Shown: one piece after another, positions 1-7,073 of the stretch
How the letters are laid out: every line of letters starts with the position of its first letter
How positions within the stretch are numbered: position 1 is the stretch's first letter
Origin: JACQAI01 sp035507915
GTDB lineage: Bacteria; Pseudomonadota; Alphaproteobacteria; Elsterales; Elsteraceae
Assembly: GCA_035507915.1 (NCBI GenBank)
Contig: DATJNS010000424.1
Coordinates: 1 to 30,439 of the forward strand
Direction: 5' to 3'
DNA length: 30,439 bases
The notes under the pieces: model-generated
Database searches by the model: none
Told to the model about the DNA's origin: nothing
Seen by the model: only the letters and a program-made list of their open reading frames with translations
Translations under genes and position numbers: made by a program

Positions 1-666
1 GAGTTCGCGGCCCAGGCCTATCGCATCAACCGCGCCGGCAAGCTGCCCCTGATGGTCGACGCCGACCACGGCTACGGCAATGCGCTCAACGTCAAACGCA
101 CGGTCGAAGAGCTCGAGAGCGCCGGCGTCGCCGCGCTCACCATCGAGGACACGCTGCTGCCGCGGCCGTTCGGCGACGGCAAGACGCGCCTGATTCCGAT
201 CGAGGAGGGCGTCGGCAAGATGAAGGCCGCGCTCGCCGGCCGGCAGGATCCCAAGCTCGTGGTCGCCGGCCGCACCGGCGCGGTTGCGGTCACCGGGGTC
301 GAGGACGCGATCGCGCGGGCGCGCGCCTACGAGGCCGTCGGCGTCGACGCGATGTTCTTCTCGGGGGTCAAGACGCGCGCCCAGCTCGAGGCGATCCACG
401 CCGCGATCAAGATCCCGATCCTGCTCGGCAGCATCGAACCCGAGCTCAGCGACAAGGACTATCTGAGCGCGCAGGGCGTGCGCATCGCGCTGCAGGGCCA
501 TCTGCCCTTCGCCGCGGCGGTCAAGGCGGTGCACGACACCTTGAAGGCGCTGCGCGACGGCGTGCCGCCGAAGCAGATCCAGGGCGTCGCCTCGGCCGAG
601 CTGATGAAGCAGGTCACCCGCGGCGCCGACTACGACCGCTGGACCAAGGAGTTCCTCGGCGGTTAG
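1..666 (+). CDS. Isocitrate lyase/PEP mutase superfamily enzyme, oxaloacetate decarboxylase type (5' end missing)
   Basis: The reading frame is open from the first base, so the start lies outside the window; about 221 residues remain of a family usually near 290. The fragment has the (alpha/beta)8-barrel signatures of the superfamily: DADHGYGNA (metal-binding Asp region), the IEDTLLP strand, VVAGRT with its conserved Arg, and a late LQGH. The catalytic-loop KKCGH motif of isocitrate lyase and methylisocitrate lyase is not seen. Together these resemble the PA4872 class, which decarboxylates oxaloacetate to pyruvate and CO2 in the cytoplasm. That identity rests on motif recall; another 2-oxo acid C-C lyase of the superfamily is possible. 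The TAG stop overlaps the stop of the convergent MFS gene by 3 bases. Confidence 0.85.
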   Translation, partial: EFAAQAYRINRAGKLPLMVDADHGYGNALNVKRTVEELESAGVAALTIEDTLLPRPFGDGKTRLIPIEEGVGKMKAALAGRQDPKLVVAGRTGAVAVTGVEDAIARARAYEAVGVDAMFFSGVKTRAQLEAIHAAIKIPILLGSIEPELSDKDYLSAQGVRIALQGHLPFAAAVKAVHDTLKALRDGVPPKQIQGVASAELMKQVTRGADYDRWTKEFLGG

Positions 667-1940
667 GCGACCACCGCGGCGCGCTGCGGGGGGCGTGCGA
701 CGAAGGCGACAACGATCGCCGCGAGCGACAGCGCGGCAAAGCAGTGCAGCGAGGCCGTGTAGTCGCCGGTGAGGTCGCGCAGCGCGCCCGACAGCGGCGG
801 CCCGGCGGCCTGCGCCAGCACCTGCACGAACAGCGCGAGGCTGCGGATCGCGCCGTAGCTCCGCCGGCCGAAATACTCGGCCCAGGCGACCGGCACCAGG
901 GTCAGCACGCCGCCGATGCCCGCGCCGAACAGGCACGCTCCGATGTAGCCGTCGCGCGGCGTCGCGATCGTCGTCATGACCAGCGCCGCGGCGGCGAACA
1001 GCGCGCCGAACACCGCCAGCGGATAGCGGATCGGCAGGCCGCGCGGCAAGAACCCGCACGCGAGGCTCGTCAGCGCCGACATCGCCGAGAACGTGCTGAC
1101 GATGGTCGCCGCGGTGTCGGGCGCGATCCCGCGTTCGATCAGGTTCGCCGCCTGATGCAGGCTCAAGCCCGCCTGCGTCGGGTAGACCAATGCGGTGTAG
1201 AGCGCGAGCCACCAGAACGCGGGTGTGCGCAGCGCCTGGGCGCGCGTGAAGCTCGGCTCGTCGTCCGACGCGTCGTGGGCGCGCGGCGGCGCCTGTGACG
1301 TCGCGAGGCGGTCGGGCACGAGGCCAAGGTCCTCGGGCTGGCGAACCAGCAGCAGCCACACGGGCGCGAAGCCGATGATCAGGACGGTCACGCCGATCGC
1401 GAGCCAGCCGGCGCGCCAGCCGTGCAGCGTGATCGCGAGCTGGGCGATCAGCGGCAGCGCGACCAATCCCAGGCTCTGGGCGAACGACGCGGTCGCGTTG
1501 GCGAAAGCGCGGCGCGCGACGAACCAGTTGTTGAGCGCACCGTAGATGCCAAGGTCGAACGGTCCGGCCCAGATCATCCGCGCGAAGCAGAACACCACGT
1601 AGAACATCAGCAGCGACGATGTCAGCGACAGCGCCATGCATGCGATGCCCGAGCCCAGCACGGCGAGGCACAGCACCAGGCGGGCGCCGCGGCGATCGAG
1701 CACCGGCCCCAGCAGCGGCGCGGACAAGGCACCCAGCACGCCGCCCAGCGAGATCACGCCCGACAGCCCCGCGCGCGACCAGCCGAACTCGTGCGTCATC
1801 GGCTCGACGAAGATCGACAGCACCGCGTTGGCCGGCCCCTGGCGCGCGAAACCGGCGCAGCACACCGCCGCGAGCACGAGCCAGCCATAATAGAACGGCA
1901 GGCGCGCGATCAGCAGGCGGGGCACGGTCGACGGGGGCAT
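663..1940 (-). CDS. MFS transporter, 12 TM
   Basis: This is a 425-residue major facilitator superfamily permease of the inner membrane. About twelve hydrophobic helices are visible, starting with FYYGWLVLAAVCCAGFARQG near residue 15. A GPVLDRRGARLVL loop between TM2 and TM3 matches the MFS motif A region, and a longer charged loop separates the two six-helix halves. The pattern resembles the oxalate/formate-type or monocarboxylate-type MFS group, so a small organic anion is a reasonable guess; the substrate cannot be read from sequence. The frame is open to an ATG at 2009, but the extra 23 residues are polar and unlike the family, so I use ATG 1940. No clear Shine-Dalgarno sequence is seen. 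It is divergent from the DoxX gene. Confidence 0.85.
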   Translation of the reverse strand: MPPSTVPRLLIARLPFYYGWLVLAAVCCAGFARQGPANAVLSIFVEPMTHEFGWSRAGLSGVISLGGVLGALSAPLLGPVLDRRGARLVLCLAVLGSGIACMALSLTSSLLMFYVVFCFARMIWAGPFDLGIYGALNNWFVARRAFANATASFAQSLGLVALPLIAQLAITLHGWRAGWLAIGVTVLIIGFAPVWLLLVRQPEDLGLVPDRLATSQAPPRAHDASDDEPSFTRAQALRTPAFWWLALYTALVYPTQAGLSLHQAANLIERGIAPDTAATIVSTFSAMSALTSLACGFLPRGLPIRYPLAVFGALFAAAALVMTTIATPRDGYIGACLFGAGIGGVLTLVPVAWAEYFGRRSYGAIRSLALFVQVLAQAAGPPLSGALRDLTGDYTASLHCFAALSLAAIVVAFVARPPQRAAVVA

Positions 1941-2030
1941 GGCCGCGCACGAAGATAGAGCAAACGCGCCGCGTGTCGACGCCGGCCGTCGGTTTCGATG
2001 TCCGCCCATGTGCCGATTCGCCGATGGTGC

Positions 2031-2058
2031 TTGACGCGCCGGTTCCGGCGATCAGACT
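2031..2058 (+). promoter_or_regulatory. Candidate promoter with spacer dyad upstream of doxX-like gene
   Basis: A good -35 hexamer TTGACG (2031-2036) is followed 16 bases later by a weak -10, CAGACT (2053-2058). The spacer is almost filled by a perfect inverted repeat, CGCCGG-TT-CCGGCG (2037-2050), which could be an operator in the MFS/DoxX divergent region. The -10 matches only 3 of 6 consensus positions, so the call is tentative. Confidence 0.3.
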
Positions 2059-2119
2059 GCGGCTGCGATCAGCGCGCGACGCAAACCAGGCGCGCGACGC
2101 CTGCGAGGAGGGGCACACC

Positions 2120-2515
2120 ATGACGATGTCATCGAGCCTGGCGCCATGGGCGCCGCGCGTGTTGTCGATTCTGCGGCTGATCGCCGGCCTGCTGTTCCTG
2201 GAGCACGGCCTGGTGAAGCTCGCCGGCTTCCCGGGTCCGGGGCCGGCCAACATGACCACGCTGCTCTATGCGGCCGCGCTGATCGAGACGATCGGCGGTG
2301 CGTTGGTCGCGGTCGGACTCTTCACGCGGCTGGCCGCCTTCATCATGTCGGGCGAGATGGCGGTCGCTTATTTCCTGCGTCACGCGCCGCAAGGCTTCTT
2401 CCCGATCCTCAATCACGGCGAGGACGCGATCCTCTACTGCTTCATCTTCCTCTACCTCGCAGCGGCGGGCGGCGGCGCCTGGAGCCTCGATCGCGGCATG
2501 CGCCGCGTCGACTGA
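2120..2515 (+). CDS. DoxX family membrane protein
   Basis: A 131-residue protein with four predicted membrane helices. The first helix reads RVLSILRLIAGLLFLEHGLVKL, the typical DoxX opening with a conserved His-Gly before a lysine. Later helices include TLLYAAALIETIGGALVAVGL and ILYCFIFLYLAAAGGG. Family members sit in the inner membrane and are linked to quinone or thiosulfate oxidation or redox stress in some species; no specific role can be assigned here. The ATG at 2120 follows a strong Shine-Dalgarno sequence (GAGGAGG, about 8 bases upstream). It is convergent with the Bug receptor gene, with only 12 bases between the stops. Confidence 0.9.
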   Translation: MTMSSSLAPWAPRVLSILRLIAGLLFLEHGLVKLAGFPGPGPANMTTLLYAAALIETIGGALVAVGLFTRLAAFIMSGEMAVAYFLRHAPQGFFPILNHGEDAILYCFIFLYLAAAGGGAWSLDRGMRRVD

Positions 2516-2527
2516 GCCGGAGCGCCG

Positions 2528-3493
2528 CTACTCCGCCTTGATGCCGGCCTGCTTGACGACCTCGCCCCACTTCGCGGTCTCGGTCGCAAGGTAGCGGGCG
2601 AACGCGGCGCGCTCCATCGGGCGCGCGTCGGCGCCCTCGGTCGCGAAGCGCCGTCTCGTCTCGTCGGAGGTGAGGATCGCGTTGATCTCGCGGTGCAGGC
2701 GCTCGACGATGTCCGCCGGAGTGTGCGCGGGCGCCATCACGCCCCACCAGTTCTCGGCCGCGAAACCGGGCAGCCCCGACTCGTCGATCGTCGGCAGGTC
2801 GGGCTCGGTCGCCACGCGCGTCGTGCCGCTGACCGCGATCGCCTTGAGCTGACCGCCGCGCATCAGCGGCAGGCACTGGATCAGGGTCGCGAAGGTCATC
2901 TGCGCCTGGCCGGCCGAGACATCCATCATCGCCGGTGCGCCGCCCTTGTAGGGCACGTGCACCATGTCGACCTTGGCCTGGATGCGGAACAGCTCGCTCG
3001 CGAGATGCACGAGGCTGCCGATGCCGGCGGTCGCGTAGTTGAGCTGGCCCGGCTTGGCGCGCGCGAGCGCGAGCAGGTCTCCGACCGAGGCGACCGGCAG
3101 GCTGGGCGTGACGAGCAGCGCCAGCGGGCCGCCGCCCAGCATCGCGACCGGCTCGAACGCGGTCGCCTGGTCGTAGGGCAGATGCTTGTAGAGCGCCGGG
3201 TTGTAGACGAACGACGCCGAGATCAGGAGCAGCGTGTAGCCGTCGGGCGCCGCGGCCGCCACCACGGCGGCGCCGATCGTCGCGCCGGCGCCCGGGCGAT
3301 TGTCGACGAACACCTGCTGACCCAGGCGCTCGCCGAGCTGCGCCCCGATCATGCGCGCGACGATGTCGTTGCTGCCGCTGGGCGGGAACGGCACGATCAG
3401 GCGCACCGGCCGTGCCGGCCACGTCTCGGCCGCCGCGCTGTGCGCCAGCGCGAATGCGAGCACCGCCAAGCCGATCTTCGCGATCCACCGCAT
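2528..3493 (-). CDS. Bug/TctC-type tripartite tricarboxylate transporter substrate-binding protein
   Basis: A 321-residue periplasmic solute receptor. An N-terminal signal peptide (MRWIAKIGLAVLAFALAHSA, cleavage probably after the AAA near residue 22) leads into the Bug signature WPARPVRLIVPFPPSGSND. Other family marks are GAGATIGAAVVAAAAPDGYTL, VHVPYKGGAPAMMDVSAGQ and the LPTIDESGLPGF region. Bug proteins bind small carboxylates or amides between two lobes and deliver them to the TctA/TctB membrane subunits. No tctA or tctB is in this window, so it is an orphan here, which is common for Bug receptors. The ATG at 3493 has GGAAGGA upstream; the frame continues upstream only through the palindromic element. 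The neighbouring aldolase and LysR genes suggest an organic-acid catabolic module. Confidence 0.92.
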   Translation of the reverse strand: MRWIAKIGLAVLAFALAHSAAAETWPARPVRLIVPFPPSGSNDIVARMIGAQLGERLGQQVFVDNRPGAGATIGAAVVAAAAPDGYTLLLISASFVYNPALYKHLPYDQATAFEPVAMLGGGPLALLVTPSLPVASVGDLLALARAKPGQLNYATAGIGSLVHLASELFRIQAKVDMVHVPYKGGAPAMMDVSAGQAQMTFATLIQCLPLMRGGQLKAIAVSGTTRVATEPDLPTIDESGLPGFAAENWWGVMAPAHTPADIVERLHREINAILTSDETRRRFATEGADARPMERAAFARYLATETAKWGEVVKQAGIKAE

Positions 3494-3524
3494 CGACACG
3501 TTCCTTCCGTTGCTCCCGAAGACT

Positions 3525-3605
3525 GTCATTGCGAGCGCAGCGAAGCAATCCAGAGAGCGGCCGAGATCGACTGGATTGCTTCGTCGCTGCGCTCCTCGCA
3601 ATGAC
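3525..3605. repeat. Palindromic interspersed (REP/MITE-like) element with unequal arms
   Basis: The left arm (3525-3553) and right arm (3571-3605) are inverted copies sharing the core CATTGCGA and the end GAAGCAATCCAG, separated by 17 bases. The right arm is 35 bases and the left 29: reading outside to inside, the left lacks one 3-base block after GTCATTGCGA and another after GCGCAGC; otherwise the arms match. The sequence type (CATTGCGAG...GAAGCAATCCAG) is a widely scattered palindrome in alphaproteobacterial and some other genomes. It lies in the 149-base gap between divergent Bug receptor and aldolase genes and would fold into a long hairpin. Only this copy was found in the window. Confidence 0.8.
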
Positions 3606-3642
3606 GTCGTAGAGTGAGGCCGAGAACACCGGGGAGGACGAC

Positions 3643-4437
3643 ATGGCGGCGCCGACCATCGACAACCCGATCCTGGATCGCATGCGCGCGGGGGACGCCG
3701 CGCTCGGCATGAGCGTGCGGCTCGGCCGCTCGGGCGACATCGCGCGCATCGCCAAGTCGACCGGGCACGACTTCATCTTCATCGACATGCAGCATTCGCT
3801 GTTCTCGCTCGAGACGGTCGGCCACATCGCGCAGACCGCGCTCGCCTGCGGCATCTCGCCGTTGGCCCGCGTGCTCGGCGTCGACGATCCCGTCACGCCG
3901 CTGCTGCTCGACAACGGCGTCACGGGCATCGTCTTCCCCGACGTCGGTACGCCGGAGCAGGCGCGCCGCGCGGTCGACCGCGCCAAGTTCCCGCCGGTCG
4001 GCAAGCGCTCGGTCGCCGGCGGCTATCCGCAGTTCGATTTCCGCCCGACACCGGTCGCCGACGCGGTGCGCGCGCTCAACGAGGCGGCGCTGGTGGTGTG
4101 CATGATCGAGACCGTCGAGGGCCTCGCCAACGTCGAGGCGATCGCCGCGGTCGAGGGCGTCGACGTGATCCACGTCGGCGCCAACGATCTGCTGACCGCG
4201 ATGGGCAAGCCGGGCAAGTTCGGCGACCCCGAGATCATGGCGGCGATCGACAAGGTGATCGCGGCGGCGCTCAAGCACGGCAAATACGCCGGGGTCGGCG
4301 GCGACCGCCACGTCGAGCGCCAGGTCGGCTTTATCCGCAAGGGCGCGCGTTTCCTGACCACCCAGACCGACATCGGCTTCCTGGTCGCCGAGGCCTCGCG
4401 CGTGACCGGTGAGCTGCGTCGTGCGCTGGGCGGCTGA
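3643..4437 (+). CDS. HpcH/HpaI family 2-keto-3-deoxy acid aldolase
   Basis: A 264-residue metal-dependent class II aldolase that splits 2-keto-3-deoxy or 4-hydroxy-2-keto acids to pyruvate plus an aldehyde. The TIM-barrel signatures are clear: FIFIDMQHS with the catalytic-base His near residue 51, LARVLG with the phosphate/carboxylate Arg near 76, CMIETVEG with metal ligand Glu near 156, and VGANDL with metal ligand Asp near 182. In HpaI the motif before the His is usually D-x-E-H; here it is D-M-Q-H, as in several 2-dehydro-3-deoxyglucarate aldolase-like members. Length is normal. A strong Shine-Dalgarno sequence (GGGGAGGA) precedes ATG 3643. The precise substrate is not determined; the adjacent receptor and LysR genes suggest an acid imported or sensed locally. 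Confidence 0.92.
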   Translation: MAAPTIDNPILDRMRAGDAALGMSVRLGRSGDIARIAKSTGHDFIFIDMQHSLFSLETVGHIAQTALACGISPLARVLGVDDPVTPLLLDNGVTGIVFPDVGTPEQARRAVDRAKFPPVGKRSVAGGYPQFDFRPTPVADAVRALNEAALVVCMIETVEGLANVEAIAAVEGVDVIHVGANDLLTAMGKPGKFGDPEIMAAIDKVIAAALKHGKYAGVGGDRHVERQVGFIRKGARFLTTQTDIGFLVAEASRVTGELRRALGG

Positions 4438-4481
4438 GGCTCCGCTGCGTTTCGATCCGCGTTTCGCCGCAGCCGAAGCCT
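4437..4481 (+). terminator. Weak two-part hairpin after the aldolase gene
   Basis: AGGCT (4437-4441) can pair with AGCCT (4477-4481), and CTGCG (4445-4449) with CGCAG (4468-4472), giving a bulged stem over an 18-base loop immediately after the stop codon. There is no proper T-run, so termination is only a possibility. Confidence 0.25.
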
Positions 4482-4527
4482 GAAGGCCGATTTGGATTGT
4501 CACCACGGGCTTTTCGCTGCAGGCTAA

Positions 4528-4544
4528 CTTCGCGCATAGCGAAG
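4528..4544 (+). promoter_or_regulatory. LysR-type dyad (T-N11-A) just before the lysR start
   Basis: The perfect inverted repeat CTTCGC-GCATA-GCGAAG contains a T-N11-A core (T4530 to A4542), the classic recognition pattern of LysR-type regulators. It ends 15 bases before the ATG at 4560, where binding would block transcription or translation of lysR itself. This fits autorepression, a known habit of the family. The match is by eye; no second copy was found near the aldolase promoter. Confidence 0.45.
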
Positions 4545-4559
4545 GCTGGCAGGAACCTG

Positions 4560-5462
4560 ATGCGGTTCGACCTGGTCGATCTGACCCTGTTCCTGCACGT
4601 GGTCGAGGCCGGCAGCATCACGCGCGGCGCCGAGCGCATGCATCTCGCGGTCGCCGCCGCGAGCACGCGCATCCGCAACATGGAGCTCACGCTCGGCACG
4701 CCGCTCCTGACGCGCGAGCGCCTGGGTGTCCAGCCGACGCCGGCCGGCCGCACCCTGGTGCGCCACGCGCGCCTGATGCTCCAGCAGGCCGAGCGCATGC
4801 GCGGCGAGCTGACCGAATATGCCGACGGCCTGCGCGGCCAGATCCGGCTGTTCTCCAACACCAATGCGCTGACCGAGTTTCTGGCCGAGCCGCTGAGCGA
4901 CTTCCTGGCGGCGCACCCGCAGGTCAACATCGACCTCGAGGAGCGCTTGAGCGACGAGATCGTCGCGGCGGTCGCCGACGGCGTCGCCGACATCGGTATC
5001 GTCGCCGGCACGGTGGCGTCGGACGGCGCGGTGCGGGTCGCCGACCTCGAGGTTTTCCCGTTCCGCGAGGACCGCTTCGTCCTGATCGTCGCCAAGGATC
5101 ACGCGCTGGCGCAACGCAAACGCATCGCCTTCTCGAAGCTGCTCGATCTGGATTTCGTCGGGCTCGACCGCGTCAGCGCGCTGCAGCGCTTCCTGGCCGA
5201 GAAGGCCGAGCGCGTCGGACGGCGCCTCAAGCTCCGGGTGCAGCTGCGCAGCTTCGATGCGGTGTGCCGGCTGGTCGAATGCAACGTCGGCATCGGCATC
5301 GTGCCGGCGACCTCGGCCGAGCGCACCTCGCGCACCATGGCGATCCGCGTCATCGCGCTCGAGGACGACTGGGCCCTGCGCAAACTGACGATCTGCGTGC
5401 GGCGCTTCGACGAGCTGCCGCCCTACGCGCGCGACCTGGTCACCCACCTTGCGGGGGCGTGA
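4560..5462 (+). CDS. LysR family transcriptional regulator
   Basis: A 300-residue cytoplasmic regulator of the usual LysR size. The N-terminal winged helix-turn-helix spans about residues 5-62: DLTLFLHVVEAGSITRGAER begins it and PLLTRERLGVQPTPAGRTLV ends it. The rest is a periplasmic-binding-protein-like effector domain beginning near GQIRLFSNTNALTEF. The start is ATG 4560, preceded by AGGAA; a TTG at 4497 in the same frame adds a non-family extension. A dyad of LysR type lies directly upstream. It follows the aldolase gene on the same strand (122 bases between), so it may control the aldolase and the divergent Bug receptor; that target is inference. Confidence 0.93.
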   Translation: MRFDLVDLTLFLHVVEAGSITRGAERMHLAVAAASTRIRNMELTLGTPLLTRERLGVQPTPAGRTLVRHARLMLQQAERMRGELTEYADGLRGQIRLFSNTNALTEFLAEPLSDFLAAHPQVNIDLEERLSDEIVAAVADGVADIGIVAGTVASDGAVRVADLEVFPFREDRFVLIVAKDHALAQRKRIAFSKLLDLDFVGLDRVSALQRFLAEKAERVGRRLKLRVQLRSFDAVCRLVECNVGIGIVPATSAERTSRTMAIRVIALEDDWALRKLTICVRRFDELPPYARDLVTHLAGA

Positions 5463-5464
5463 CG

Positions 5465-5484
5465 GTCGCTCTCTGAAGAGCGAC
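5465..5484. terminator. Inverted repeat between convergent lysR and purH stops
   Basis: GTCGCTCT-CTGA-AGAGCGAC is a perfect 8-base stem with a 4-base loop located exactly between the lysR stop (5462) and the purH stop (5490). No T-run follows on either side, so it may be a weak bidirectional terminator or an mRNA 3'-end stabiliser. Confidence 0.4.
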
Positions 5485-5489
5485 GCGCC

Positions 5490-7073
5490 TCAGTGCTTGA
5501 AGTGTCGCATGCCGGTCAGCACCATCGCGGCGCCGGCGGCGTCGGCGGCGGCGATCGCGGTGTCGTCGCCCTTCAGCGATCCGCCGGGTTGGATCGCCGC
5601 CGTGACGCCGGCGTCGAGCGCCACTTGCAGCGCATCGGGAAACGGGAAGAACGCGTCCGACGCCAGCACCGCGCCTCTGGCGCGCGTGACCGGCTCGCCG
5701 GCGGCGGCGGCGAACTCGGCCGCCTTGGCGACGGCGTGGCGCGCCGCGTCGACCCGGCTCGTCTGGCCGCCGCCGATGCCGACCGTCATGCCGTCCTTGA
5801 CCAGCACGATGGCGTTCGACTTCACGTGCTTGACGATCGTGAAGGCGAGCAGCAGGTCCTCGAGCTCGGCCGGACTGGGCGCGCGCTTCGTCACGGTCTT
5901 GAGCTGGTTGGCGCCGATGCGTCCGGTGTCGCGGCCCTGCACCAGGTAGCCGCCGGCGACGCTCTTCACCGTGAGGCCGGGCTCGCCCGGGTCGGGCAGA
6001 CCGCCGGCGGCGAGCACGCGCAGGTTCTTTTTGGCGGCCAGCACGGCGCGCGCCGCCGGCTCGATCGCGGGCGCGATCACGACCTCGGCGAACAATTCGG
6101 CGACCAGCGTGGCGGTCGCTTCGTCGAGCGGCCGGTTGAGCGCGACGATGCCGCCGAACGCGCTCACCGGATCGGCCTTGAGCGCGCGCGCATAGGCGTC
6201 GGTGAGGCGCGCGGCGGTGGCGACGCCGCACGGGCTCGCGTGCTTGATGATGGCGACCGCCGGCTCGGCGAACTCGGCGACCAGCTCATAGGCCGCGTCG
6301 GTGTCGCCCAGATTGTTGTAGCTCAGCTCCTTGCCCTGCAGCTGGGTCGCGGTGGCGACGCCGGCGCGGCGCGGCCCGCCGACGTAGAACGCCGCGCTCT
6401 GGTGCGGGTTCTCGCCGTAGCGCAGGGTCTGGGCGAGCGTGCCGCCGAGCGCCAGATGGCGCGGGGCGGTCTCGCCCAGTTGGCCGTTGAACCAGGCCGC
6501 GATCGCGGCGTCGTAGGAGCCGGTGCGCGCGAACGCGGCGGCGGCGAGCCGGCGCCGGAGCGCGAGGGTGGTGCCGCCGCCGTCGAGCTCGGCGAGCAGC
6601 ACCGGGTAGTCGGCGGGGTCGGTCACCACGGCGACGAAATCGTGGTTCTTGGCGGCCGAGCGGATCATCGCCGGTCCGCCGATGTCGATGTTCTCGATGC
6701 AGTCCGCGAACGGCGCGCCGCGCGCCACCGTCGCCTCGAACGGGTAGAGATTGACCACGATGATGTCGATCGGCGCGATGCGGTGCTGGCCCATCGCGGC
6801 GACGTGCTCGGGCGAATCGCGGCGCGCCAGCAGGCCGCCGTGGATCAGCGGATGGAGCGTCTTGACGCGTCCGTCCATCATTTCGGGAAAGCCGGTGTGC
6901 GCCGACACCTCGACGACCTTGAGACCGGCCTTGGCGATCGCCGCCGCCGAGCCGCCGGTCGACAGGATCTCGACGCCGTGGCGCGCCAGGCCCTGCGCGA
7001 GTTCGACCAGGCCGGTCTTGTCCGACACCGAGATCAAAGCGCGTTGCGGCTTGATGCGCGCGTCATCGGGCAT
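5490..7073 (-). CDS. purH: Bifunctional AICAR formyltransferase/IMP cyclohydrolase
   Basis: A 527-residue enzyme of the normal PurH length that performs the last two steps of purine synthesis: formylation of AICAR with 10-formyl-tetrahydrofolate, then ring closure to IMP. The N-terminal cyclohydrolase (MGS-fold) domain covers about residues 10-200 and shows ILSTGGSAAAIAKAG, TGFPEMMDGRVKTLHP and VNLYPF. The C-terminal transformylase shows RYGENPHQ near 218, the catalytic Lys-His pair in IIKHASPCG (277-278), and ends in the typical MRHFKH. The ATG at 7073 lies inside the last codons of the upstream dehydratase gene (11-base overlap), so translation is probably coupled. GGAG about 8 bases upstream serves as ribosome site. 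Confidence 0.98.
   Translation of the reverse strand: MPDDARIKPQRALISVSDKTGLVELAQGLARHGVEILSTGGSAAAIAKAGLKVVEVSAHTGFPEMMDGRVKTLHPLIHGGLLARRDSPEHVAAMGQHRIAPIDIIVVNLYPFEATVARGAPFADCIENIDIGGPAMIRSAAKNHDFVAVVTDPADYPVLLAELDGGGTTLALRRRLAAAAFARTGSYDAAIAAWFNGQLGETAPRHLALGGTLAQTLRYGENPHQSAAFYVGGPRRAGVATATQLQGKELSYNNLGDTDAAYELVAEFAEPAVAIIKHASPCGVATAARLTDAYARALKADPVSAFGGIVALNRPLDEATATLVAELFAEVVIAPAIEPAARAVLAAKKNLRVLAAGGLPDPGEPGLTVKSVAGGYLVQGRDTGRIGANQLKTVTKRAPSPAELEDLLLAFTIVKHVKSNAIVLVKDGMTVGIGGGQTSRVDAARHAVAKAAEFAAAAGEPVTRARGAVLASDAFFPFPDALQVALDAGVTAAIQPGGSLKGDDTAIAAADAAGAAMVLTGMRHFKH

Noticed and set aside
3494..3601. Upstream extension of the Bug receptor frame and other frames running through the palindrome (peptides of the CERSEAIQ or CEERSDEAIQ kind).
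   Set aside because: They are translations of the interspersed repeat, a familiar source of false N- and C-terminal extensions.
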